Position numbers and translations under genes: made by a program
The notes under the pieces: model-generated
Database searches by the model: none
The model's input: the letters and a program-made list of their open reading frames with translations, nothing else
What the model was told of the DNA's origin: nothing
Source: Amylibacter marinus
GTDB taxonomy: Bacteria; Pseudomonadota; Alphaproteobacteria; Rhodobacterales; Rhodobacteraceae
Direction: 5' to 3'
NCBI RefSeq assembly: GCF_030160015.1
Contig: NZ_BSNN01000002.1
Coordinates: 186,001-250,000 of the forward strand
Length of the DNA stretch: 64,000 bases
Shown: in pieces, positions 1 to 8,428 of the stretch
Layout: each line of letters opens with the position of its first letter
Numbering within the stretch: the first letter of the stretch is position 1

Positions 1-400
1 TGGATACCGTGCAATGAAGGCCGCAGTAGAGCGCGCCGGCATTGATGCGGGCGAGGTTGATTACATCAATGCTCATGGTACATCGACAATGGCCGATACA
101 ATTGAATTGGCGGCGGTTGAGCGCCTGTTGGGGGATAAGGCCGAGCATGCGACAATGTCTTCGACCAAGTCTGCTATCGGGCATCTACTGGGGGCTGCGG
201 GAGCGGTTGAGGCTATTTTCTCGATCCTTGCAATCCGTGACCAAGTTGCGCCGCCAACGTTGAACCTGCATGATCCTGTTGATGCGAAGCTGGATTTGGC
301 ACCGCTGAAGGCTGTTAAGCGCGAGATCAATGTCGCTGTTTGCAATTCGTTTGGCTTTGGTGGCACCAACGCGTCTTTGGTTCTTGGAAAAGTGCGCTAA
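1..400 (+). CDS. fabF: Beta-ketoacyl-ACP synthase II, C-terminal part (cut by window edge)
   Basis: This is the 3' end of a condensing enzyme of fatty acid elongation, which adds malonyl-ACP units to a growing acyl-ACP in the cytoplasm. The reading frame is open from base 2 (GYRAMKAA), so the true start lies outside the window. The visible part has the two conserved histidine motifs of the KAS family, INAHGTST and SAIGHLLGAAG, and the C-terminal FGFGGTNASL glycine-rich loop. The active-site cysteine would be upstream and is not seen. Its stop is one base from the mltG start, so the two are probably co-transcribed. FabF rather than FabB is inferred from the HGTST and GHLLGAAG forms and from the fabF-mltG order common in proteobacteria. 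Confidence 0.93.
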   Translation, partial: GYRAMKAAVERAGIDAGEVDYINAHGTSTMADTIELAAVERLLGDKAEHATMSSTKSAIGHLLGAAGAVEAIFSILAIRDQVAPPTLNLHDPVDAKLDLAPLKAVKREINVAVCNSFGFGGTNASLVLGKVR

Positions 401-401
401 G

Positions 402-1412
402 ATGTTTGCCCGTCATATTGCTGCAAATTTTATCAATCTGTTGATATTGTCGATTTTCGCAATGGGCGGGGTGTCTTTATGGGCAAAGGGGCAGCTAAGC
501 GCCGAGGGCCCGTTGGATGAAGATACGCGTTTTGAGGTGAAAGCGGGTGATCGGTTTACTCCGGTTGCCAATCGTCTTGAAAAGGCGGGTATCATTTCAA
601 ATGCGATGTTGTTTCGTATTAGTGCACGTTATTCGAAACAAGACCAGAACCTAAAGTTTGGGAAATACGCTGTGCCTGCCGGGGCGACTATGGGTGATGT
701 TCTTGCATTGATCACTTCTGGGCGTTCTGTTGGTGATCTTGTGACTTTTCCAGAGGGGTTCTCATCTTATCAGGTGGTGGATCGTTTGATGGGGGTAGAG
801 GCCCTAACTGGGGAAATTACCACGCGTCCCCCCGAGGGCTATCTGGCACCTAACAGCTATGGCTATACCGATGGGGATGACCGACAGGCGATATTGGATA
901 AGATGTTGGCGGCGCAGATTGTTATCTTGGATGAAGCTTGGGCCAATCGTGCGCCTGATCTACCCTTGAAATCCAAAGAAGAGGCATTGATTTTGGCCTC
1001 GATTATCGAAAAAGAAACTGGAGTATCATCAGAGCGCGAAGAAGTGGCCGCGGTGTTTATCAATCGATTGCGCAGGGGCATGAAATTGCAAACTGATCCC
1101 ACGGTGATTTATGGCATTACCAAGGGCGAGAAGAGTTTGGGGCGCGGCATTCGCCGATCTGAGTTGCTAAAGAAAACGGATTACAACACCTATATAATTC
1201 CCGCCTTACCGCCAACGCCGATTGCAAACCCGGGCGCTGAGTCTATCCGTGCAGCCTTGAACCCAGCAGAATCTGAGAATCTGTTCTTTGTAGCCGATGG
1301 CACAGGGGGGCATGCTTTTGCAAAAACCTTGGCAGAGCATAATGCCAACGTTGCGAAATGGCGCAAAATCGAGCGCGAGCGCAAAGCCAATGCGGCAGAG
1401 GGCAAACAGTAG
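402..1412 (+). CDS. mltG: Endolytic murein transglycosylase MltG
   Basis: A 336-residue inner-membrane lytic transglycosylase that cleaves nascent glycan strands and is thought to terminate peptidoglycan chains. One N-terminal membrane segment (about residues 8-25) is followed by a LysM-like region and the YceG catalytic domain. The conserved stretch ASIIEKETG holds the expected catalytic glutamate, followed by INRLRRGMKLQTDPTVIYG, and PIANPGAESIRAAL lies near the end. I chose the ATG at 402 directly after the fabF stop; a start at 330 would add residues read from inside fabF. It is complete. The following 200 bases carry the promoter of the GTA cluster, so mltG is probably the last gene of the fab operon. 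Confidence 0.95.
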   Translation: MFARHIAANFINLLILSIFAMGGVSLWAKGQLSAEGPLDEDTRFEVKAGDRFTPVANRLEKAGIISNAMLFRISARYSKQDQNLKFGKYAVPAGATMGDVLALITSGRSVGDLVTFPEGFSSYQVVDRLMGVEALTGEITTRPPEGYLAPNSYGYTDGDDRQAILDKMLAAQIVILDEAWANRAPDLPLKSKEEALILASIIEKETGVSSEREEVAAVFINRLRRGMKLQTDPTVIYGITKGEKSLGRGIRRSELLKKTDYNTYIIPALPPTPIANPGAESIRAALNPAESENLFFVADGTGGHAFAKTLAEHNANVAKWRKIERERKANAAEGKQ

Positions 1413-1492
1413 GTTGCCCTTATTTTAAAGAGGTTTGCCGAATTTGTTAACAAGTGATAAATCTGTAGTGCTTTGATTGCAAACGATTTTTC

Positions 1493-1521
1493 TTGACTTT
1501 GCGAACGGTCTTGGCTATACA
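1493..1521 (+). promoter_or_regulatory. Near-consensus sigma-70 promoter of the GTA cluster
   Basis: TTGACT at 1493-1498 and TATACA at 1516-1521 are separated by 17 bases, close to the ideal housekeeping promoter. Transcription would begin near 1528, about 85 bases before the first GTA gene. The leader contains a short inverted repeat (TTGGT/ACCAA, about 1580-1596). The spacing and match are read directly from the sequence; the assignment to the GTA operon follows from position. Confidence 0.65.
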
Positions 1522-1612
1522 TTTAGTCAAGCTGGAAGAAGTGGGTAAGCAGATAGGGTGATCCTGTTTTCCCATTCGCCTTGGTCGGGCAACCAAAGAG
1601 AACCCACACCAT

Positions 1613-1954
1613 ATGACATTTGAAATACCCCAAGGGGTGGACGGCCTGATGTATATTCGGGAACGTGCGCTTTTGAATCTGAAGACCTATGAGCAACAAT
1701 TAAGGCGGGCCATCGATGATTTGAAAAACCCTGACCCGGAGCAAAAAATTCCGGATCAATCTGTTCTTTTACGCAATTTCGAAAAAGCCAACTTTCAACT
1801 TATAGATGTGATGTTAAAAATTGAAAAAACGATCCCAGTTAAACCTGAGGCGCGGGATGGCGCGTTGGACTTTGAGGCAGCTTGCGCAGAAATTCTTGAA
1901 AAACTTGATCGGCTTGAAACCGCATCTACGCAGGAAATTTCTAAACAGTCTTGA
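1613..1954 (+). CDS. GTA small terminase-like protein (g1)
   Basis: A 113-residue protein in the position of ORFg1 of the Rhodobacter capsulatus GTA, reported to be the small terminase subunit that works with the large terminase in DNA packaging. The sequence is rich in charged helix (LLNLKTYEQQLRRAIDDLKN) and looks like a small helical bundle; I see no catalytic motif. It starts at ATG 1613, is the first gene after the promoter at 1493, and its 3' end overlaps the start region of the terminase gene. The role is assigned from position, size and general character, not from a strong motif. Confidence 0.8.
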   Translation: MTFEIPQGVDGLMYIRERALLNLKTYEQQLRRAIDDLKNPDPEQKIPDQSVLLRNFEKANFQLIDVMLKIEKTIPVKPEARDGALDFEAACAEILEKLDRLETASTQEISKQS

Positions 1955-3230
1955 TGAAAACAGCATTCAAGCTCTGCAATGGATGTTTGAATTTTGGGCA
2001 TTGCCGCATCAGGTGGAGCCACAGGGCGATTGGTATACCTGGGTGATGATCGGAGGGCGTGGAGCGGGCAAGACCCGCACAGGGGCTGAATGGATCCGTG
2101 CATTGGTCGAGGGGAAAACCCCAACCGAGGCTGGACAGTACCGGCATGTGGCCTTGATTGGAGAGACCATAGATCAGGCCCGAGAGGTGATGGTTTTTGG
2201 AGAGAGTGGTATTTTAGCCTGCTCTCCCCCAGATCGTCGCCCCGAATGGAATGGATCGCGCAAAACCTTAACTTGGCCGAATGGGGCGATGGCTTGGGTG
2301 ATGTCAGCGACTAACAGCGAGGCTCTGCGTGGGCCTCAATTTGATGCGGCATGGTTGGATGAGCTGGCGAAATGGAAAAACGCAAGAGAAGCTTGGGATA
2401 TGTTACAGTTCACGCTGCGCCTTGGCGAAGATCCACGGATTCTGGTGACGACATCACCAAGAAACCAATCACTGTTACGTGAAATTTTAGAGGATGATCG
2501 CACCATCGCAAGCCATGCGCCAACCTCTGCAAATCAGGTCAACCTTGCGCCTCGGTTTTATGAGCAACTGAATGCGCAATATGGGGGGACGCGCCTAGGG
2601 CGTCAGGAGTTGGATGGCGAGTTATTAGCCGCAAATGCTGACGCACTTTGGAACCTAAGGCAAATAGACAGCATGCGCCTAGAGCACGCACCTGATTTGG
2701 ATCGAGTTGTTGTGGCCGTTGATCCCCCTGCCAGCAGTGGCGAGAATGCGGATGCCTGTGGAATAGTCGTTGCGGGTGCCTGCACCAAGGGGCCGGTTCA
2801 GGATTGGCGCGGATATATATTGGCGGATTTGACGATCGAAAATGCCACTCCCAATCAATGGGCGGAGGTCGCGGTGGCGGCCTATGAAGAGTATCGCGCG
2901 GATCGGATTGTGGCCGAGGTGAACCAAGGTGGAGAAATGGTTGAAAGCGTACTGCGTCAACAGTCTGCATTGATCCCTTATCGCGCGGTACATGCCACCC
3001 GCGGCAAGACCCAGCGTGCGGCCCCTATATCCGCCCTTTACGAGCAGGGGCGTATACATCACGTAGGCGCGTTTCGAACGCTAGAGGATCAAATGGTGGA
3101 GATGACCTTTGGGGGATTTACAGGGAAGGGCAGTCCAGATCGCGTTGATGCATTGGTCTGGGCGTTGACCGATTTATTGGTAACCCCAGCAAGTGCACAA
3201 CGCAATCCGCGTGTGCGCAAATTATATTGA
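1857..3230 (+). CDS. GTA large terminase (g2), DNA-packaging ATPase/nuclease
   Basis: The motor that drives host DNA into GTA capsids and cuts it when the head is full. The Walker A motif is GGRGAGKTRTGAEW and the Walker B-like stretch is FDAAWLDELAKW. The C-terminal nuclease domain has an acidic residue in VVVAVDPPAS and the late RVDALVWALTDLL motif. The start is uncertain. The frame is open from a TTG at 1821, ATG 1857 gives 457 residues, and a TTG at 1908 gives about 440, nearer the usual family length; clear conservation begins near FEFWALPHQ. All these starts overlap g1. The gene is intact, which argues for a functional packaging motor. Confidence 0.95.
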   Translation: MARWTLRQLAQKFLKNLIGLKPHLRRKFLNSLDENSIQALQWMFEFWALPHQVEPQGDWYTWVMIGGRGAGKTRTGAEWIRALVEGKTPTEAGQYRHVALIGETIDQAREVMVFGESGILACSPPDRRPEWNGSRKTLTWPNGAMAWVMSATNSEALRGPQFDAAWLDELAKWKNAREAWDMLQFTLRLGEDPRILVTTSPRNQSLLREILEDDRTIASHAPTSANQVNLAPRFYEQLNAQYGGTRLGRQELDGELLAANADALWNLRQIDSMRLEHAPDLDRVVVAVDPPASSGENADACGIVVAGACTKGPVQDWRGYILADLTIENATPNQWAEVAVAAYEEYRADRIVAEVNQGGEMVESVLRQQSALIPYRAVHATRGKTQRAAPISALYEQGRIHHVGAFRTLEDQMVEMTFGGFTGKGSPDRVDALVWALTDLLVTPASAQRNPRVRKLY

Positions 3231-3244
3231 TAGGAGAAAGTAAA

Positions 3245-4420
3245 TTGGTTTTACAATTTTTAAAATCCGCCAAGGCAGAGCCCGCGGAGCACAAGGCATC
3301 TGCTGTTGCACCGGTGGTTTCGTTTCACGGCGCGGGTCGACCAGCTTGGAGCCCCCGTGATTTGGGTAGCCTTACGAAAAATGGTTTTGCCAGCAATCCC
3401 GTAGGATTTCGCTGTGTAAAGATGATCGCCGAGGCTGTGGCCGCCGTTCCTATAAAATTAAAGAGCGATGGTTCGGTATTTTCTGCGCACCCTGCGTTGG
3501 ATCTATTGAAACGGCCAAACGCAATTCAGGGCCAAGCAGATTTGTGGGAAAGCTTGATCGGTCATTTGTTGTTGTCAGGGAATGCCTATTTAGAGGCTGC
3601 GCAGACGGACGAAGGTCTGCCAAAAGAGCTGTATGTTTTACGCAGTGACCGTATGCGGGTAATTCCTGGGCAGGATGGCTGGCCTATTGGATATGAATAT
3701 GCCGTTGGGGCTAAAAAGCATCGGTTTGATATGACGGGGCATGTTAAGCCTATTTTGCATATCAAGAGCTTTCACCCAAGTGATGACCATTATGGATTGT
3801 CTCCGCTTCAGGCGGCCGCAACCGCATTGGACGTGCACTCGTCGGCGGCAAATTGGTCAAAGGCATTATTGGACAATGCAGCGCGTCCGTCTGGTGCAAT
3901 TATCTACAAAGGCGTAGATGGTCATGCCACCATGGGGAACGATCAATATGATCGTTTGGTTAGCGAGATTGAAAATAATCATCAGGGCGCGCGTAACGCT
4001 GGGCGGCCAATGTTGTTAGAGGGTGGTCTGGATTGGAAACAGATGGGCTTTAGCCCTTCGGACATGGAGTTTCAGAAAACTAAGGAAAGTGCGGCGCGCG
4101 AGATTGCCTTGGCCTTTGGTGTGCCACCGATGGTTCTGGGCCTGCCTGGGGACAATACCTATTCCAATTTCCAAGAAGCCAATCGGGCCTTTTATCGTCA
4201 AACGATTTTGCCGTTGGCGAGTAAGGTGTCCCATTCGATTGCAAATTGGTTGGGCGAGTTTACGGGTGAGGATTTCTCGCTTGGCCCAGATTTGGACGCC
4301 ATTCCGGCCCTGGCTACGGAGCGAGAGGCTCAGTGGTCACGGATATCGAACGCGGATTTCCTGAGCGATTCAGAGAAGCGGGCCCTGTTAGGATTGGGGC
4401 AAGAGATCGCACAAGGATGA
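3245..4420 (+). CDS. GTA portal protein (g3), HK97-type
   Basis: The dodecameric ring at one head vertex through which DNA enters and leaves, and the docking point for the terminase and tail. At 391 residues it is typical of HK97-type portals. Motifs include NPVGFRCVKMIAEAVAAVP near the N-terminus, GLSPLQAAATALDVH in the middle and AFGVPPMVLGLPGDNTYSN in the clip/stem region. I chose the TTG at 3245 because AGGAG sits 9 bases upstream at 3232-3236, and the resulting start MVLQFLK matches the family pattern; an in-frame TTG at 3227 has no such site. The stop overlaps the next gene by four bases. Confidence 0.95.
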   Translation: MVLQFLKSAKAEPAEHKASAVAPVVSFHGAGRPAWSPRDLGSLTKNGFASNPVGFRCVKMIAEAVAAVPIKLKSDGSVFSAHPALDLLKRPNAIQGQADLWESLIGHLLLSGNAYLEAAQTDEGLPKELYVLRSDRMRVIPGQDGWPIGYEYAVGAKKHRFDMTGHVKPILHIKSFHPSDDHYGLSPLQAAATALDVHSSAANWSKALLDNAARPSGAIIYKGVDGHATMGNDQYDRLVSEIENNHQGARNAGRPMLLEGGLDWKQMGFSPSDMEFQKTKESAAREIALAFGVPPMVLGLPGDNTYSNFQEANRAFYRQTILPLASKVSHSIANWLGEFTGEDFSLGPDLDAIPALATEREAQWSRISNADFLSDSEKRALLGLGQEIAQG

Positions 4421-4659
4421 GTGCGAGAGAAAGCGGTGGTTCCAAGTTTCTTTATGAACCGTTCAATGAAAATGCAGCGCGTATAGATACGCATGAGAAG
4501 GTTCTGGCTGAACGCTGGGCTGGATTAGAGCGCAGGCTGAGTATGATCGAGGCATCCCTTGAGCGATTAGAACGGCGGCTTTGGTTGGCTGTTTACGGTG
4601 TTGTCGCGGTGATCTTAACACGTGGAATTATGACATTTCTTGAAGTTTCTGCGGGATAA
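4417..4659 (+). CDS. GTA head formation protein, rcc01685-like (g3.5)
   Basis: An 80-residue protein in the place of ORFg3.5 of the R. capsulatus GTA, a small gene between portal and protease. It starts at ATG 4417, overlapping the portal stop. The first half is charged and probably coiled coil (HEKVLAERWAGLERRLSMIE). The end is a hydrophobic helix (LWLAVYGVVAVILTRGIMTFL) that could span a membrane, unusual for a capsid part. The family name comes from gene order and size. Its biochemical role is not evident from the sequence. Confidence 0.8.
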   Translation: MSARESGGSKFLYEPFNENAARIDTHEKVLAERWAGLERRLSMIEASLERLERRLWLAVYGVVAVILTRGIMTFLEVSAG

Positions 4660-4721
4660 GTCGCGGGGATTTTGCAGGGTGCTTTGCGCCGATTTTAATG
4701 ACAATATAACTGGAAAATCAT

Positions 4722-5276
4722 ATGATTTACAATAGTTTAGATGGTGTTCTTGAGACTAAGTTTCATCAGTTTGACGCCGAATACGTATCCACTGAGGGCA
4801 ACAGAATAGAGGGCTATGCTAGCCTGTTTGGTATTGCGGATCAGGGTGGTGATACCGTGGCAAAGGGGGCCTATGCCCAATCATTGCACAGGTTAGATGC
4901 TAAGGGGCGCAGCGTGAAGATGCTGTGGCAACATGATCCAACGCGCCCAATTGGCGTATGGGACGAGGTAAAAGAGGATGCGACGGGGCTATATGTTCGC
5001 GGGCGTATTCTGACTGAAATTCAGGCAGGACGCGAGGCCATGGCCTTGATCGATGCGGGGGCGATTGATGGTTTGTCTATCGGGTATCGCACGGTCAAGG
5101 CCGAGCCAGCCGCCAATGGTGGGCGTATTCTGCATGAATTGGAACTTTGGGAGGTGTCGATGGTGACCTTTCCAATGCTTCCAGAGGCGCGGGTTGGTGC
5201 ATCAGATCAAGATGCCCAACTGGCGAGTGATTTGGCCGATGTAATTGCACAGGCCAGACGCGAATTGCTGGCGTGA
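4722..5276 (+). CDS. GTA prohead protease (g4), HK97 family
   Basis: A 184-residue serine protease that trims the capsid protein during head maturation. The fold is recognisable from IEGYASLFGIADQGGD at the N-terminus, VKMLWQHDPTRPIGVW, which carries the conserved histidine, and AGAIDGLSIGYRT, which carries the catalytic serine (U35 peptidase family). It lies directly before the major capsid gene, the standard order in HK97-like phages. The 62 bases before it hold no other gene. No truncation is seen. Confidence 0.95.
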   Translation: MIYNSLDGVLETKFHQFDAEYVSTEGNRIEGYASLFGIADQGGDTVAKGAYAQSLHRLDAKGRSVKMLWQHDPTRPIGVWDEVKEDATGLYVRGRILTEIQAGREAMALIDAGAIDGLSIGYRTVKAEPAANGGRILHELELWEVSMVTFPMLPEARVGASDQDAQLASDLADVIAQARRELLA

Positions 5277-5315
5277 TGCCAGCGCTTTCCAAACTTTCTT
5301 TGAAGGATATTTTTA

Positions 5316-6515
5316 ATGAGCACTGATCAAAACCAATCCAAGCTCGGTCTGCAACGCAAGGGAATTTTGCCCAGTGTTGAGGTCAAGACCGAGATGGCCG
5401 GATTAATTCAAGATTTTACCAAGCAAAGCGCAGAATTGAAGTCGCGCATTCAAACTCAGGAAGAAAAACTAACTATGATGGAACGCAAAACATTGACAAA
5501 CGCACGCCCAATCCTATCGCAATACGCCGAAGTCGAAGCCCCGCATCAAAAGGCATTCGCCGCTTATCTACGCTCTGGTGACGATGATGGGATGCGCTCT
5601 TTGGATGTAGAAGAAAAGGCGCTATCTACGGCTGTTTCTGCCGATGGCGGGTATTTGGTTGATCCCCAGACATCAGAGCAAATTCAATCTGTTTTGAAAT
5701 CAAACGCCAGCATTCGTGCCATAGCCAACGTTGTGGCAGTAGAGGCAACGGCCTTTGATGTATTGGTCGACACCACAGATGTGGGGGCCGGTTGGGCATC
5801 TGAAACGGATCCAAGCGCCGAAACGGCTACGCCAAACATGGAACGTATTTCTATCCCGTTGCATGAATTATCTGCGTTGCCAAAGGCATCTCAGCGCCTG
5901 CTGGATGACAGCGCATTTGATGTAGAGGGTTGGTTGGCCACACGCATTGCTGATAAATTTAGCCGCGCAGAGGGTGGGGCATTTATTTCTGGTGATGGCG
6001 TAGATAAGCCAACCGGTTTCTTGGATTATACATCTGTTGAAAATTCCAGCTGGGCATGGGGGCAATTGGGGTATGTTGCCACCGGACTGGACGGCGATTT
6101 CAACAGCACTGATCCTGCGGATGCGATTGTGGATTTGGTTTATTCGCTGGGTGCACGTTACCGAGCCAATGCGACATTCGTGATGAATTCCAAAACTGCG
6201 GGCGCTGTGCGCAAGATGAAAGATGCCGATGGTCGCTTCTTGTGGTCTGATGGTTTGGCGGCAGGTGAACCTGCGCGCTTGATGGGCTATCCCGTTCTAA
6301 TTGCAGAAGATATGCCAGATATCGCATCAGACGCTACCGCAATCGCATTTGGTGATTTTGCGGCCGGTTACACCATTGCAGAGCGCCCTGATATGCGCAT
6401 CCTACGTGATCCGTTTAGCGCGAAGCCCAATGTTTTGTTCTATGCAACAAAACGCGTTGGTGGCGATGTTAGTGATTTCGCAGCGATCAAATTGCTGAAG
6501 TTCTCGCTCTCTTAA
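5316..6515 (+). CDS. GTA major capsid protein (g5), HK97 fold
   Basis: The shell subunit of the GTA head, 399 residues. The N-terminal 110 or so residues are a charged helical delta region (ELKSRIQTQEEKLTMMERK) expected to be removed by the g4 protease. The mature part begins around ALSTAVSADGGYLVDPQT, followed by E-loop and A-domain features such as MNSKTAGAVRKMKD and the terminal FYATKRVGGDVSDFAAIKLLKFS. It is expected to be the most abundant product of the operon. The hairpin array directly after it at 6541-6652 may help set that level. Confidence 0.97.
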   Translation: MSTDQNQSKLGLQRKGILPSVEVKTEMAGLIQDFTKQSAELKSRIQTQEEKLTMMERKTLTNARPILSQYAEVEAPHQKAFAAYLRSGDDDGMRSLDVEEKALSTAVSADGGYLVDPQTSEQIQSVLKSNASIRAIANVVAVEATAFDVLVDTTDVGAGWASETDPSAETATPNMERISIPLHELSALPKASQRLLDDSAFDVEGWLATRIADKFSRAEGGAFISGDGVDKPTGFLDYTSVENSSWAWGQLGYVATGLDGDFNSTDPADAIVDLVYSLGARYRANATFVMNSKTAGAVRKMKDADGRFLWSDGLAAGEPARLMGYPVLIAEDMPDIASDATAIAFGDFAAGYTIAERPDMRILRDPFSAKPNVLFYATKRVGGDVSDFAAIKLLKFSLS

Positions 6516-6540
6516 ACTACCCTTTATGGGCCGAATTGCT

Positions 6541-6652
6541 GGGGAGGCATTTGCCTCCCCATCATAGCCCGCAGGTACGCCTGCGGGTGTTGGGTGCCCT
6601 TTGCATTTCTGACAGCCTCCCTCCGACCAAGAGTGCGGGGCGCCCATTTTTT
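6541..6652 (+). promoter_or_regulatory. Three consecutive hairpins between capsid gene and g6, the last terminator-like
   Basis: Hairpin 1: GGGGAGGC (6541-6548) pairs with GCCTCCCC (6553-6560) around an ATTT loop. Hairpin 2: CCCGCAGG (6568-6575) pairs with CCTGCGGG (6580-6587) around TACG. Hairpin 3: GGGTGCCC (6592-6599) pairs with GGGCGCCC (6638-6645) with one G-T wobble and a 38-base loop, followed by ATTTTTT at 6646-6652. These could stabilise the 3' end of capsid mRNA and partly terminate transcription so that capsid exceeds tail proteins. The pairing is seen directly; the function is inferred. Confidence 0.6.
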
Positions 6653-6662
6653 GGAGACATTA

Positions 6663-7268
6663 ATGATACTAACAGAACTTACATCAATTCCGTCTGGTTC
6701 CTTGCCCTTTTATAGTTTGAAGAACCATTTGCGGATGGGCACAGGGTTTGGCGAAGATAACCTGCAGGACCCGTTAATCGAGGCCTATCTACGGGCTGCG
6801 ATTTCAACCATCGAGGCACGTCTTGGCGTTGTTTTGCTGACGCGTAACTTTTCGTGGAATTTGACCGCCTGGCGGAGTGGCCAATACCAATGTCTGCCTG
6901 TTCGACCTGTGAATTCGATTGCGGATATTACAGTCTTTGACAAAAGCGGAGGGCACAGTCTCGTTGATAGCGGTGCATATGCACTGATCAAGGATGGTCA
7001 AACGCCACGGGTTGTTCCAACCGGGGTAGGCCTGCCACAGGTGCCAACTGGTGGTGCAGTAGAGATTTCATTCGAGGCGGGTTTTGGTGCGATGTGGGAG
7101 GATCTTCCACATGACCTTGCGCATGCAGTGATCTTGTTAGCGGCACATTTTTATGAAAACCGTACAGGCGCACTAGAACCCAGCGGTGTGATGCCAATGG
7201 CTGTGCTGGCCCTGATCGAGCCCCATCGTTCGATGCGTCTGTCAGGGGGGCGCGGTCATGGGGGTTAA
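6663..7268 (+). CDS. GTA head-tail connector (g6)
   Basis: A 201-residue connector of the adaptor type (HK97 gp6/SPP1 gp15-like) that binds below the portal. The sequence shows the typical helical opening (LYSLKNHLRMG-like, AYLRAAISTIEARLG) and a central beta segment (WNLTAWRSGQYQCLPVRPV), ending with a helix containing HDLAHAVILLAAHFYENRTG. I chose ATG 6663 because GGAG precedes it at the usual distance and MILTELTSIPSG matches GTA g6 starts; the open frame begins earlier within the hairpin region. It overlaps g7 by eleven bases. Confidence 0.88.
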   Translation: MILTELTSIPSGSLPFYSLKNHLRMGTGFGEDNLQDPLIEAYLRAAISTIEARLGVVLLTRNFSWNLTAWRSGQYQCLPVRPVNSIADITVFDKSGGHSLVDSGAYALIKDGQTPRVVPTGVGLPQVPTGGAVEISFEAGFGAMWEDLPHDLAHAVILLAAHFYENRTGALEPSGVMPMAVLALIEPHRSMRLSGGRGHGG

Positions 7269-7593
7269 TCTTAATCGTAAGTTGGTCTTGGAGGAGAACC
7301 AATACCAAAGCGATAGCCTGGGTGGGTTCACCAATAGTTGGATAATTCTGGGTGAGCTGTGGGGGGAAATTTCTCTACGTGGAGCACAGACACGCGATTT
7401 GGAAACCGGCGATGTTTCGCAGGTGCGATTGCGTATTGTCGTGCGCTCTGCACCTGTTGGCTCGCCAATGCGCCCAGCCCCACACCAGAGGTTTAAAGAG
7501 GGCACGCGCTGTTATGTCATCGACGCGGTAACCGAGCATGATGCATTTGGGATGTATTTGGAGTGCTGGGCCCATGAAGAGGTGGCATCATGA
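7258..7593 (+). CDS. GTA head closure protein (g7)
   Basis: A 111-residue protein of the phage head-tail adaptor family (SPP1 gp16-like), which closes the DNA channel before the tail attaches. Typical elements are the early GGFTNSWIILGELWGEIS strand region, ARSxP-like VVRSAPVGSPMRPAPHQRF and the final YVIDAVTEHDAFGMYLECWA. It starts inside the end of g6 and overlaps g8 by four bases, so the connector genes are probably translationally coupled. Role from family and order. Confidence 0.88.
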   Translation: MGVNLNRKLVLEENQYQSDSLGGFTNSWIILGELWGEISLRGAQTRDLETGDVSQVRLRIVVRSAPVGSPMRPAPHQRFKEGTRCYVIDAVTEHDAFGMYLECWAHEEVAS

Positions 7594-8000
7594 GCTTTCA
7601 GCATACCTTGGCGTTGCAGGCTGCTATTTTTGATATTCTTTCGAATGATCTTGGTTTGGGGTCATTGGCTGGTGGGGCGGTATACGACGAAGTTCCAGCA
7701 GGTGAGCTACCTGATACATACATTTTGATCGGTGAGGAAAAGGCACTGGATCGATCGGATTATACGTCAACCTCCACCCGCCATGACATAACAATTAGCG
7801 TGATCAGCAACCAAAGTGGTTTTTTGATCGCCAAGGCCTGTGCATCTAGAATCTGTGATTTACTGGTTGGGCAGAGTTGGGTTCTAAGCAGCGGAAACAT
7901 GCGCAGCTTTCGATTGGTTACGGCGAAAGCGCGGCGCAGCACTGGTGCAGCTAACAGGCGTATCGATTTGATTTTTAAAGCATTTATTGATGAAACGTAA
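7590..8000 (+). CDS. GTA tail terminator (g8), DUF3168
   Basis: A 136-residue protein of the DUF3168 family, expected to cap the tail tube at the head-proximal end. Recognisable features are the early LQAAIFDILSNDLGLGSL helix, VYDEVPAGELPDTYILIGE, and HDITISVISNQSG followed by a helix with AKACASRICDLL. It overlaps g7 by four bases and is followed by a strong ribosome site (AAGGAGGT, about 8001-8008) for the major tail protein, consistent with high expression of that next gene. Confidence 0.9.
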   Translation: MSFQHTLALQAAIFDILSNDLGLGSLAGGAVYDEVPAGELPDTYILIGEEKALDRSDYTSTSTRHDITISVISNQSGFLIAKACASRICDLLVGQSWVLSSGNMRSFRLVTAKARRSTGAANRRIDLIFKAFIDET

Positions 8001-8014
8001 AAGGAGGTAAGCCT

Positions 8015-8428
8015 ATGGCTGCTCAAAATGGTAAAGATTTACTGATTAAAGTAGATATGGATAATGCGGGTACATTCGAGACATTGGCGGGGCTGCGGGC
8101 CAGCAGAATTGCCTTCAATGCGCAAACAATCGATGTAACCTCTATCGAGAGTGCAGGTGGTTGGCGGGAATTGCTGAGCGGAGGTGGTGTGAAATCCGCC
8201 AGTATCAGTGGATCTGGTATTTTTCGTGATGCCAGCACCGACGAGCGCGCGCGTCAATTATTCTTTGATGGAACGACACCTGAATGTCAGGTGATCATCC
8301 CTGATTTCGGGACAATTGAAGGGGCGTTTCAGATCACCTCAATCGAGTATGCTGGCCAGTATGAGGGTGAGGCGACCTATGAGGTTTCGCTCGCGTCTGC
8401 TGGTGAAATTACGTTTGCGGCGCTTTGA
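8015..8428 (+). CDS. GTA major tail tube protein (g9), TP901-1 family
   Basis: A 137-residue tail tube subunit. The family pattern is clear: an opening of AAQNGKDLLIKVD, then TLAGLRASRIAFNAQTIDVTSIES, GGVKSASISGSGIF, and EGEATYEVSLASAGEITF at the end. The start ATG at 8015 follows a near-perfect Shine-Dalgarno sequence AAGGAGGT, the best in the cluster, as expected for a protein made in many copies. It overlaps g10 by one base. Confidence 0.94.
   Translation: MAAQNGKDLLIKVDMDNAGTFETLAGLRASRIAFNAQTIDVTSIESAGGWRELLSGGGVKSASISGSGIFRDASTDERARQLFFDGTTPECQVIIPDFGTIEGAFQITSIEYAGQYEGEATYEVSLASAGEITFAAL

Noticed and set aside
2539-3062. Two overlapping minus-strand frames of 127-143 codons
   Set aside because: Antisense to the intact terminase gene with Pro/His-rich low-complexity translation; typical shadows.
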